In this document: piece by piece, positions 42,918 through 55,300 of the stretch
Numbering within the stretch: position 1 is the stretch's first letter
Layout: the number at the start of each line of letters is the position of its first letter
Assembly: GCF_040802235.1 (NCBI RefSeq)
Contig: NC_133166.1
Coordinates: forward strand, 113,598,991 to 113,662,990
DNA length: 64,000 nucleotides
Reading direction: 5' to 3'
DNA from: Manis javanica
Lineage: Eukaryota; Chordata; Mammalia; Pholidota; Manidae
Position numbers and translations under genes: made by a program
The notes under the pieces: generated by a model
The model's input: the letters and a program-made list of their open reading frames with translations, nothing else
Database searches by the model: none
Told to the model about the DNA's origin: nothing

Positions 42918-45758
42918 GGTAGATGCCATATGATGAACAATTCCATGTCCAAATGACCATCTAAGAAGGTGGAAGTAGTGAGAAATGGGTGTCTCAAAGT
43001 ATAAGCCGAGGTAGTGGGGGCTATACCTGGTCAGGGTCTAGTGGGTAGAAGAGTTTTCCATCAAGAAGCAAAGCCTTTGTGTCTAGGGGGAGAGAGCCTG
43101 GCTTGGAAATCCTCCCTGGCTGGGCAATCTATTGTTTTATCCTTTGTCACCAATGAACCCTGCCGACTGTCACCAATTATCTTGCCAATGGGTTTCAGCC
43201 CCGGGCAAGTTCACTATGGTTCAATGTGACCAAAGAAATGACAGTAGAGTGTTCTTGGGGTGAAAGGGTTATACCCAACTTTATTTCCACGGTGGCAGGT
43301 CAATCGCTAATATCCATCACTCAGCGTGAGTCTGCAGGAAGCAAGCCGGTCTCTGCCTCTGGGCCTCTCTGCCCGCAGTCATCCCGCACAGCCGTCCTCT
43401 GGGCCTCTGTCCTCAGCGCTGCCACCACGCCAGTTCTCTGATCTGCTCTCCTGCACCTTGCAGCCGTGCCACCGTATCACCCAGAGCCCTAGGCAGTGCT
43501 CTTTATGTAGAGTCAGTAGCAACGTATTGCTCACACGTGTGTAGTGAGCAAGCCAGCCAGGGCCAGTTGAGGATCCTGGCCACAGGAACGTTCATTTTAT
43601 CCACACACGGAAGCTGCTGTCCCTCCAGACCAGACTGCACAGACCTGGGTCAAAGCTCACGTGGGTGAGGCTTGGCCTACACCCCAAGGTCTCCTTAGGC
43701 CTCATGGGAATTCATGGTGGTAAGTAGGGGAAATATTGGCAAAAATGCTTTCTAAAAATATCCTTGCAGGGAAGGGACAGGAAGTTGTGAATTTGTAAAG
43801 AACAATGACTGCTCTTCCCACTGGTGTGGCAAATCTGTAAAGGTGAGTAGATCACAAAAAACACCCTTGCACATGCACACCTGCTACCTGGAGTTTTCTT
43901 AGGGTTGATGAAAGAATTGGAAACAGCAGGACTGCCAACTCAGCCACGAACAGCTCTAAGCTCCTTAAGACAGAAAACAGGAACTGGTGAAAATGTAAGG
44001 CCACAGAAGGTGTTGGGGGTGCAGCAGGGAGATAAAAGTGTCCCTGGGGTGAGGGGCCTGGGTCCCCACACAATGCTACCCTGGTGTGACAAGCAAGGAC
44101 CGGCTTCTGGCAGGCTCGAGGAGCAGAGGCCCATTGTAGGACAGTGGTCAACCCTGCAGGGGCCTGAGGCCAGGGAGGTCTGCCTCCCCAAACAGGTGCT
44201 GTCAGCCAGGGTGACTGGGGGTGCCCAGGACCAGTCCAGAGAGAACTCAGCAGGCCCCAAGCCCCAGTGACCTGGCTGTGCTTCCTCTGAGAAGCATCCT
44301 CAGCAAGACATCAGAGCGTCTTTGGGCCACATCCAGGCCACTGGGGTTGGGAAGTCAGATCCCGGGTGGGGACGAGCCGTGCTCACTCGTGCCTGTGCGA
44401 TTCGCCTGGGGCACGCCTAGTGGCTTTGTCCTCCTGACCTGCTCCACGAGGTGGCCCCCAGCCCACAGTTCAAAGAGGCCTGAGGCACCCTGGGGACAGT
44501 GGGAAGTGAGGGGCCTGCCACCTGCGGCACCTTGGCCCTCAGAGGGAAGAGGACAGGGGACAGGGTTCTCTGGGGCTTGAGGAAGAAGGAAAGGGGAGCA
44601 GGGTCCAGGGTCCACAGGGGAAGAGCAGGAGGCCCACACGGGCCTCAGCTGAAGTTCTCTGCCCGAGACAGGGCAGGGTCGGCTGTGCGGCAGCGGGGCG
44701 GCCCCCCTGCCTGCATATTCTTCACAAGATGCACTCATGACTCACGCACAGAGCAAGGCTGAGTCTGGGGAAAATGAAATTCATAATGAAAGACTTTAGC
44801 ATGATGATAATGTAAATCTAATAATAAAGTTTATAGCAGTAAAGTGTGTTTGTTGTAGAAAGTTCAAAGAAAGCAAATAAAAGAAAACAAGAACTCTACT
44901 ATGCACAGCTCAAATCACTAAGCGAATATAAATATCAAATATTTAATGTGCTCTTCCAGTATTTTAATGCATTTTAAATTAGTTGAGATTTGTAAAAGTG
45001 CATATTTGCAATCTGTGTTTTCACTTCAATTGTAACACGAGCATCTTCCTGCGTTGTCATAAACTCTTCGAAAGGGTCGTTTTTAAGAGCAGCCCAATCA
45101 GCATGAGTATTCCGTGGCTGCCCATGCTGTCCCCAGTGCTGAACATCTAGGTGGTTTACAGTTTTTGCCTCAAAGACCACATTTATACATATTTGCATTC
45201 TTTTGGATTTTTTTTCTTAGGATAGTTTCCAAAGAGTAAATTAATGGACCAAAGTATGACCAGTTTGCAGGCTTTTGGTTCTCATTGCTCACCTTTGTTC
45301 TGAAAGGGCTGTACGGGGCTTCTCTTCAGGTGGGACCAGGCAGAATCTGCCCTCACTGCCCATCGCCCCCGGAGGGTCAGGAAGTGACTCCAGTGCCCCC
45401 ACCCCCCCGCCACAACCGCCCGCGTTAGAGGCGCTGCCTTTGCTCCGGGGGCCACAGGTGCAGCTGTTGAGCAGCAAGGGCCCCATGTAACTCAGGTTCC
45501 CTAGCACCTGGGGAAGGTGGGAGCGAGAAGCAGTGTTTCTGTGGGAATAACCTAGGGACTGTGAGTAAAGACACTGAAAAAGAGAGCGGCTGGGTAGACA
45601 CGTGAGATGACCCATCAATCCCCGACGGCTAGCGGCCCAACACCGTGAAGATGTGAGCTCAGAGCATCCTGAGACGGGGGCGTGACGGAGAGTCCAGCAG
45701 CTCAGTGGGCATGTGGACCTTGAGTTCCAGTCGCTGAAGCCCAGAAGCCCTTGCGGAG

Positions 45759-47148
45759 TCCGGTTCCTGAGCACTAACAGCGCCGAGGCCCTCCGGCCGG
45801 AGCAGGCTGCTGAGTGCCCCCGGGACCTGCCGACCTTCGTCCTCAGGAGGTCAGCCGGACTTCCCGGGCTCCCTGCAGCGAGGTGTGGCCGGCGGCCATC
45901 CCTGTGAAGGGCGGGTCGCGCCTCCCTCCCTCTCCTCTTCCTGCCTCGAAGGCGGCTGGGATGCCTGGTGCTTGAGTAGCCATTCTGAGCCGTGTGGTGA
46001 GCCCATGTGCTCAAGACGGCAGAGCAAAAAGTGCCGCTCCTCCTGGACCGGTGGCCTCCCGAGAAACAGACAGACTTAATGAAGCCACTACAGTTTGTGG
46101 CGGTTTTCTGTCCCTCCACCTTGGCGGTGTTTGTCCACATTTGCTCCATCAGAGTTGCACAGGGTCTGTGCTGCCAGACGCCCCCCCCCTCCCGCCTCTG
46201 CCACCTCACAGGTCGGCCCTGGTCCTGTCCCAGCCTGCCGTGGGGCCCCCAAGCAGAAGTGTGGGTGGGGCCATGCTATCCCGGGAGAGCCTGGGGTGGC
46301 CCGTTTCAAGTCCGGATCAACCCAGGCTTGCATGGGCTGCGTAGTGCTGCCCCCCGACACTAGGGGAGCTCCTAACCCCCGTGACGTCGGGGCGCCTCCC
46401 TGCCGGCCACGCCCCCACACGCAGCTCAGCGTCTCCGTGTGCCTTGCCCAGCTGAGCTCCTGCCCCGAGTCCCAGCTTCACCCCAACCTCCTCCGGGGGC
46501 AGTTACTGTCTCCCAAAGGACAGGCCCGCCCTGGGGGCCTGGAGCCGTCTGCGGCTGACCCACAGGAAGCGGTGAAGCCGCCCCTCGGTCCTGCAGCCCA
46601 GGGCCAGCCCCCCGTCCTAAGGACCCCGAGGCTGCCCTCCCCACCGGGCCCACAAAGCCTAGGCTCAGGCCGGGAGAAGGCTGGGTTCTTGGGCATCTGC
46701 CCCACCCTCGGCCCTCCCGCCGCGGTTTCTCCTCTTAGGGGATCGGCCTCGGAGGCTGATGAGGTTGGGGTCCTGGGGTCAGCAAGGAGGACTGAGGCAG
46801 CCCCCCCCAATGAACGGGAAGCGTCCCCGCAGGTGGGGGCGACGGCCTCCGGAGGCGGAAGGGGTCCCCGGAAGGCGCCAGGGAAGGGCAGGGGCGTGGC
46901 GGGAGCAGGTGGCAGGGGCGGGGAGGGAGCGGCGAGCCCCACGCGGAAGTCAGGGCGGGCGCACACCGGGCCGCCAGCCGCTGCCAACTCCGCGGGGCCG
47001 CGGCCATGCAGGTGAGTCGGCCGCGCTGCACCGGCTGCGCTCCGACCCCTGCCCCCGCCGCCGCCCGCCCCGGCCACGCCGCGCACCTGCAAGGCGCCGG
47101 TGGGGGCCCCTGCATCGCACAAGGCTGAGGAGAGGGTGGCCACAGCCA
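45759..47148. promoter_or_regulatory. CpG island 2 (unit 2)
   Basis: Copy of the island at 12,880-14,270 with a few substitutions and a 3 bp shorter C-run region after the ATG. Confidence 0.65.
47006..47011 (+). other. Possible first coding exon end, ATG-CAG then GTGAGT (unit 2)
   Basis: Same motif as at 14,127-14,132, unchanged in the second unit. Confidence 0.35.
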
Positions 47149-48989
47149 GACAGAACCCAGGTCACTGGTGTCAAGGCAGGACAGGGGAGGGCAGCTGTCC
47201 TCCTGCCCAGCCAGAGACTGTGGTTCCAGGCCGGGCTGTTAGTGAGCGTGTGGGACCCAGGTGGGGAGGGCGTGTCCACCCTCGCGCGCGCCCTGAGTCT
47301 AGGCAGGTCCCCAGACCTTGCAGCTTTGCCCTGCAAACGGGGAGGGGAATGTGGCTTACTAGGTAGGGACGCCCAGGGTGGCCCATTGCATTGGGTCCTC
47401 TGCCTCCTGGGGGTTCTGCCACCGGAGGGGTGCTTATGGGTCAATGTGTATTTGGTTACAGTCACCCTGCTGGCCTTTGGTTCATCTCAATAGCTGGAGT
47501 ATTTCTTGGGTCTCCCTTGGCTGGGTCTGATCTCATCGCTGCTTACGAGCAGAAGCAACCTCCCTGTGGTTCTGGAAAGCCCAGTGGACCCCCTAAATGT
47601 CCACCACGTCCTTCATCTAGTCCCTGACCCAAGCTGTCCCAACCACATGCTGTCCATTCGTTATCTTCTTGTCACACTGTGCCCCATGCCAGGCCCATGG
47701 CTCAGCTCAGTACCTACCTGGGGAAGGACTAGAGGGGGAGGCCTTACCTCCTTGCCAGGTCACCCTAATTTGCCCACTCATCTAAATTAGACACAAGTTT
47801 GTGCCAATTTAGGAAAGTTCTTCCATTTTCTAGATGTTTTTGAAGCCGTTTCCCCAATTCCACGTTAAGCCTCTATGATTCCAGCTTTGCTCTCCTGACT
47901 CCTCCCGGCTTTCCTCTTCTTCGATCCCCACGCCAAGAAGGGGCAGGATTCTCGTTCCTCTTACATCCTATCCTTGACCTCATGACACTAGTTGCCACAT
48001 TAGAACATCGGAGTTCCTTTCAGAAGCATTCCTTTGAGGTAGGTGTGATTATCACCATTATAGTCAGATGAGGATGTTAGACAAGAAATTGAATTACCTC
48101 CTTCTTTAGTAGAATGTTGACTCTAGATCTGGATCTTGATTATGTTAAACGGGAGCTAAGCGAATATGATTCTTCCCTTAGAGTCCAGATTTCAAGCCTA
48201 TTGCATTGCTAGAAAATCCTTCTGAATTTCAGTAGATGCATAATAAATGCATAATTAGCTCTTTTCTTCTCTTTATATTCCTGCTGAAACAATCCTAACC
48301 TCCTCACAAGCAGCTTGATGCCACAACCAAAAAAGGGGGAAGTCACTTCGTTTCTGAGGGCAGAGATCAAAGGACATCAGTAGTTTCTCCATACATTACC
48401 TGTTCCAGCTCCCAGCTTCCACCCGACTTACCTACTCCAAAGTCTAGTGAATTTTTATCTAGTTCTTTGAATGTGTACATGCAGATGTGAGTCAGTGTGT
48501 GTGTCTGTTTGTGCACACATGTATCAGTGTTTATGTATATATGTGACAGTGTTGAAAAAAATCAACTCTTGAATTATTCTTCCAAAGCTGTTTTTTTATC
48601 ATGCCTCGAGTCTTTGGATTTTAACATCCCAAAGAAAAAATTTTGACTCATTTATAATTGGTGTTCTACGGTCATTCATTTCTAGAGATAATAAACCCAG
48701 AACCCCCTTTTTTTGTGATTGGCATAGGGACAGGGGTTACCAGAATATAGGATAGTAAGTTCATGTTTTTAAAATCTTGTATCTGCAGGGTCTAAGGCAA
48801 TGGCAATAGGGATGAAAGAGAGGACAGTGGAGGTGTGGCCCAACCAAACTGCCCCTGAGCCGCCCAGCCTGCTGTCTACCTCGCTGTCTTCCTTGAGTCA
48901 TCACCCCAGTTCCCCAACCTCCAAATGCAGGAAAATGAAGCCAAGATATTTTTGAGTCGCAACCCTATGCTCAACAATATGTTTTGTAC

Positions 48990-49195
48990 TTTCCTGTATG
49001 TGTCCTCATTTTTTCCTCAGAGCAATCCTCTGAGGTAGGTAGCAGCATTCTCATTTTTTAATGATGAAGGAGCACAGACCGAAAGAGGTTGGATACCTCA
49101 TCCAAAGCTCCACAGCTAAAACACGAAAGAGGTGGAGTCCAAACCCTGCCCCCTGGGCCTGCTGACCTCACCATCCATTCCCTACGTATAGGTAA
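48990..49195 (-). mobile_element. MIR (unit 2)
   Basis: Same element as at 16,115-16,320. Confidence 0.75.
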
Positions 49196-50869
49196 GGGCG
49201 CCTCATGAGGGCACGCACTGACACCACACGGGGCGGAGCGGAGACACTAGAGGCGGCGGCAGCAGCAGCAGCAACGTGTTTGGGACTCCGAAATCTGAGA
49301 AGTAAATTGTGACTAGTTTAGCCGATTGGGGAAAGCAGAGAAGCAATCAGATTTACATCACAGAAGCTGCAAAAGGAATCAGTGACACTAGTCACCTATG
49401 GAGGTGAGTATGGGGCTAAAAACAGAATGTTTGGTTGAAAGTCCACTTAACCCGATACCTCTCCTCTGAGAGCAAGTGTGTGACTTCCCTGCCTCGACCA
49501 GCACAGGTCTGAGAATTTATACCATGAAAAGCACCAATTATAGAGTCTCTGGTCAGGGGGACCCCAGAAGTCAAGGGTGTCATCCTGAAATAGGAAGATT
49601 AAGTGAAAGTTTAGTCTCCCACTGAATGTCAAGACTCCCAGCCGGTCCTCCCCTGGAACCCTGGTTAATCTTCTGGTAATCCTTGAACCAGAGAGCTCAG
49701 AACTCAGGCAGCCAGGCTGGAACCCTCCAGACAAGAGATGTCCAGAAAAATATGGACAAAAGGAAAAAACAAAAGAATACAGATGGGAGTTCCCAAGTAA
49801 CAGCCCAGCCAGGTCGCCACAGCAGACATCACTGCCCGCCCCCCGCTAACGGCCTGGGCAGCCCCGCTTCAGTGAACTGCTGCTGACGTCTAACTGCCAG
49901 TATCTGGCTCTCTTTTGCCTGATAGTCTCTCCAAAGCCAGGGAAGGCTGCTCTGTGGGGTTCATAGCAGGCCAGAAGTGCTGGGGAATTACTACCCTCCT
50001 CCCTGGGAGCAGCTGTCAGCCGCTGACTGTGAGGATGTCACGTGCACAAACACAGTTTCCTTGCCCTCGCACACATGAACTCTGACATGTATGTTTGCCA
50101 CCATTTCCCCAAAATCTCTATGCAGAGCTAAGCCTTAGACATGCTCAGTCCCTCAGTCACAGTCAGCATGGTGACCGCCTTCTCTCCCCTGATCCCTTCC
50201 CTGCTCCCCTCTGCGTGTCTCCACTGAGTGACTCCACGTGCACACATGTCTCAGGGTCTCTTGGGGAACCCGAACTAAGAGGAAAAACAGGTTTTATGCC
50301 AAGATCAAGAGCTAGAATGTCATCCACTGGAGGAAAGAACACAGTGAAGCAATGACTTCAAATTTCTGAGGGAATATTTTTCCAATATAGGACTCTGTAA
50401 GCAACTAAGCAATGACTTACGTGTGAGAACGGCATACATACATTTTCAGACATGCAAGACCTCGAAGCTTTGCTTCCCATGCCCCTTTTCTCAGGAAACT
50501 TTTAGAAGAGGTTTCCTGCTCCACCAGGACAAGGAAATAAAGATGACTTGGTACGTATGAAACAGGAGATCCAACACAGGAGAGGAGGGAGCGGTCTCCC
50601 AGGAAGGCCGTGAGGGGCGTGCCGAAGCCCACAGCTGTTCAGCAGGGCTGGAGGGGAGCCGGTCCCACTGGAGCAGGTGAGGACTGAGAGAAGGGATGTC
50701 ATTCAGAGTACGTGACAGGCTACTGAGTGTGTCTGCGCAAACTGGGGAATATTTGGGGGTTATAGAGTAATGAACGGTAAGCACATGCAAACAGTACACA
50801 AAAGGACATTTATTAGATCAAGGGGAACGGAGAGGTTATGCAGCGAGTCACGCCTGTGCAGTCGTAACA

Positions 50870-50902
50870 AGTGAACAGCGACTATCCATCCAACCAAAGT
50901 GA
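50870..50902. other. 33 bp segment present only in unit 2
   Basis: Lies between GTCGTAACA and GCTGTATTGG. Unit 1 joins these two strings directly at about 17,996. Confidence 0.9.
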
Positions 50903-51175
50903 GCTGTATTGGACGGATGGGATGAGACAAGAGCCGATGAGGTTGGGGGAGGGGGTTTCTACAACAAGCCCCAGAGAACTGTTTGGACCTTTACACAGTG
51001 TGCATGAATAACTTTGATAACAATAAATAAAACTATGAAATTAGTAACAAAACAAACAGCTCAAGTAAAATAAAGACCGGGACCTCTAAACAGGAATGGA
51101 GGTGAAACTAGGGATCAGCGACCTGTTGTTTTTTGTGAAAGTCTCAAAAAATAATGGGATTTTTTTGTTTTTGCT

Positions 51176-52161
51176 TCTTCCTTAACATTTTTGATTGACG
51201 TAGAACATACATACCCAAAGTGCACATATCATAAATATACTACTTGATTTTTTTTCACAGTGTGAGCACAACTTTGCAACTACCACTCAGATCAGGGGAC
51301 AGTTACAGTATATTCTTATCAGACAGCCCCATGGACCCCCATCCAATCACTGTCCCCAAGGGTGAGACCCTCCTGACTCTGACATCATAGATTAACATCC
51401 ACTATTTTGTATTTTATACAAATAAGAGCCACACAGTGTGTCATCCTTCGTGTCTGACTTCCTCCATTCAGTGTCATGTCAGTGAGACTCACCCATGGTG
51501 TGTGTGCGGTTGCAGAGTCATGGTCCACCCGGTTTCATTCCGTGATACCCCGTAGTGAGAATACGCCACGATTCACCTGTTCTCCTGTTAATGGCGTCCG
51601 TACGGTTTCCGGTCTGGAGCCACTGCGGTGCTTCTACTGGTGCAGCTATAAACATTTTAGTGAATGTTTTTGCTCGACATTATATATGTATTTCTGTGGG
51701 ATATATATACCTCAGAATGGAATTGCTTGGCCATGGGATTCATGTATGCTCAGTTTGGACATTGCCAGACAATCTTCCAAAGTGATTCACCAATTTGCAT
51801 TCCCACCAACGGTGTAAAAGAGTTCCAGTTGCTCCACGTCCTGGCCAACTCTTGCTGCTGGTGATGTTTTTCATATCAGTCATTCTGGGGACATGTGGTG
51901 GTATTGCATTGTGGTTTTAGTAAACATCTCTCTGATGACTAATGAAACTGAGTACATTTTCATCGATGTATTGGCCACTTGAATGTCATCCTTCATGAAG
52001 TGTCTCTCCAAGTTTTTTGCTCATTTTTTATTGTGTTTTCTGTCTTCTGTTGATTAGTAGAAATTCTTCATTATTTCCTTATTGGTCTTTTGTTGCCTAT
52101 ATGTATTGGGAATATTTTCACTCATTCTGTGGGTTAACTGTTTTATTTTTGAACTTACAAA
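51176..52161 (-). mobile_element. L1M 3' end (unit 2)
   Basis: Same element as at 18,270-19,255. Confidence 0.88.
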
Positions 52162-52165
52162 ATAC

Positions 52166-53183
52166 AAAAATAAAAGGAAGACCCAAATATGCTCTCAATA
52201 AATACGAATATAAAGCCATATTTAAGTTAAAAAGAAAAGGATGCAAATGCGAAAAGATTTACTATGCAAACACTCATCAAAGGAAAGCAGAGGGACTCCA
52301 TTCACATCAGACAAAGTAGACTTCACAATAAGGAGTGTTACCCGGGATGAGAGGGCACAGCAACAAAGGAATCAATTCTCGAATAAGACATGACGGCCCC
52401 AAGTGTTCATGCTGAACACAGCCTCAAAATACATATAATACAACTTACAGAACTAAAAGGCAAAAGAGATACATCCACGATTACAGTCAGATACTTTCAT
52501 ACTCCTGTCTCAGGAATGGGTAACGCAAGGAGACAGGAAATCAGCAAAGACATAAACACCTGAACACACTATCAGTGCATTTCACCTGACTTCTAGAGAA
52601 CATCTCACTCAACAGTGGAAGAGCAGCATTCTGTTCGGAAGTATACGGGAGCTCATCAAGACAGATCATATTCTGGGTTATAACACAGCCCTTAGCAAAT
52701 TTAGAATAATTGAAAGCATGGAAGGCATGTTCCCTGACCACAGCTGAATTAAATTGGAAATCAATAACAGAATGATACCTGAAAAAACTCACAAATATTT
52801 GCAAATTAAACAACACACTTCTAAGTAACCCATGGATCAAAGAGGAAGTCACAATGGAAATTGGAAAATGTTTTGAATTGAACTAAAATGAAATCACAAC
52901 ATTCCACAATTTACGGGATGCAGCCAAAGTGGTGCTTGAACAGAAACTTAAACATTAAACCAGAAATAAGAGAAGATTCAAATCAGAAAGCTAATCTTCT
53001 GCCTTAAGAAACCAGAAAAAGAAAAGCTAATTAAATCCAAAATGAGTAAGGAAGGGAATAAAAAAAGAGCAGGAATCAATTAAATTGAGAAGAACAATAA
53101 AGAAAAATCAAGCCAAATTGCGTTCTTTGAAAAGATCATTAAAATCAATAAGCCTCTACACAAACACATCAAGGAAAACTATT
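52166..53183 (+). mobile_element. Old L1 ORF2 (endonuclease region) fragment (unit 2)
   Basis: Same fragment as at 19,260-20,280; the two copies diverge more than usual at the right end. Confidence 0.82.
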
Positions 53184-54816
53184 TAAAAAATCTGTAGGGG
53201 CAGAAATCAGATCACTATTGACCAGTAATTTCACACTGGGGAGGGAGTTCACTGCAAAGGAGCAGAGGAGTATTGAGGGAAATGGAATGTTCTCTGACTT
53301 GATCGTGGCGATGTATCCTATTGTATACACTTGTCAAAAACAGAAAACTGTGCACCTCAAAAGAATGCAGTTCACTGTGTGTAAATTATATCTCAATGAA
53401 TCTGATGTTGACGAAAATACCAGAGTGCATCTCAGCAATTTATGAAGAATTTCACGACACCTTTGTTTTAGATGCGTGTGTAATGCAGGGTAAAATGTGT
53501 TTTTCTGAATCCCGTATACTGTGGTTAAAAAAGAAAGAAAGCCATTGTCCTACAATATGCCAAGGTCTTTCCTGCCTTGAGACTTCCAACTAGCTGCTCC
53601 CTGGAATGCTGGGGTTGTTCATTCTCCCACTTCAAGTCACCTTAGGGAGGCCTTTCCACGCCACTCTTTCTAGTAACTGATTGTTACTAGAAACACTATC
53701 TCTCTAACTCCCTGAGGGTAAAATTGTAGCATTTCCAGAGTATCTCGCCGGCTTTAGTGCATTTGCATAACCTCAGGAGTGGAGAGAAGTGCATCTCCAT
53801 GTCAACGGGTAATTGCCTGGGCAACCAAGGACGTGTCTGAACCTGAGAGTTTAAGGGGAGGCGCTGGCTGCTGGCCTGCTTGCTTCTGCCAGAGCTGCGG
53901 GGAGAGCCGGCCCTGGACTGCAGTTTGTGAGGTATTTTTCCCCAGGATTTCCTCTCCCGGGACTTACACTCCCTCTCAAACTGTTCATTGCCTTCATATC
54001 ACTTTCTACAATCTGTCATTTTGCTACTTCTGAAGCAAGACATTCTCTGTGGCCTTGCGGATTATACTCAGGTAACAGCTTTAGCCTGACCCCCACTGGC
54101 CCCTCGCGATCTGCCCGCGGGAACTGCTTCTTCCACTGCCCCTGAACAATACGCAGAACCACAGAGCCTGTCCGCTCAATCTCTGGTATAGAAAGTCCTC
54201 CGAAGTTTATTTTAAATGAAGTTTCTTCTATGTGGTACATATACACCATGGAATATTATTCAGCCATAAGAAACAAACAGATCCTACCATTTGCAACAAC
54301 ATGGATGGAGCTGGAGGGTATTGTGCTCAGTGAAATAAGCCAGGTGGATAAAGACAAGTGCCAAATGATTTCCCTCATTTGTGGAGTGTAACAGCAAAGC
54401 AAAACTGAAGGAACGAAACAGCAGCAGATTCACAGACTCCAAGGGACTAGCGGTCACCAAAGGGGAGGGGTGGGGGAGTGCGGGTGGGTTCGGAGGGAGA
54501 AGGGGATTGAGGGGTATTATGATTGACACACATGGTGTGGGGGGGATCACAGGGAAGACAGTGTAGCACAGAGAAGCAAATAGTGACTCTGTGGCATCTT
54601 ACTCCACTGATGGACAGTGACTGCAGTGGGGTATGGGGGGGCTCGATAATATGGATGAATGTAGTAACCACAGTTTTTCATGTGAAACCGTTATAAGAGT
54701 GTCTATCAATAATACCTTAATAAAAATAAAAAATAAAATACATAAAAGGGACTTACATCAAGCCCCACAGCAACCTGGGATGATAACTGAGGGTCTGATA
54801 CTCCTCAAGTGGCAGG

Positions 54817-55274
54817 TAACAAATCCTACCATTTGCAGCAACATGGATGGAGCTGGAGGGTATTATGCTCAGTGAAATAAGCCAGGCGGAGAAAGACAAG
54901 TATCAAATGATTTCACTCATCTTTGGAGTCTAAGAACAAAGCAAAAACTGAAGGAACCAAACAGCAGCAGGTTCACAGAACCCATGAATGGACTAACAGT
55001 TACCAAAGGGAAAGGGTCTGTGGGGGATGGGTGGGAAGGGAGGGATAAGGGGAGAAATGGGCATTATGATTAGCACACTAATGTGGGGGGGCACGGGGAG
55101 GGCAGCACATCACAGAGAAGACAAGCAGTGGTTCCAGAGCATCTTACTATGCTGATGGACAGTGACTGTAATGGGGTATGTGGGGGGGACTCGATAATGG
55201 GGACAATCTAGTAACCACAGTGTTGCTCATGTAAGTGTATATTAATCACACCAAAATATTAAAAAAACAATACG
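54817..55274 (+). mobile_element. L1 3' tail, second (unit 2)
   Basis: Same element as at 21,915-22,372, next to the gene C stop codon. Confidence 0.88.
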
Positions 55275-55300
55275 GGGATTTGGGTGCCGTAGAAATCGCG

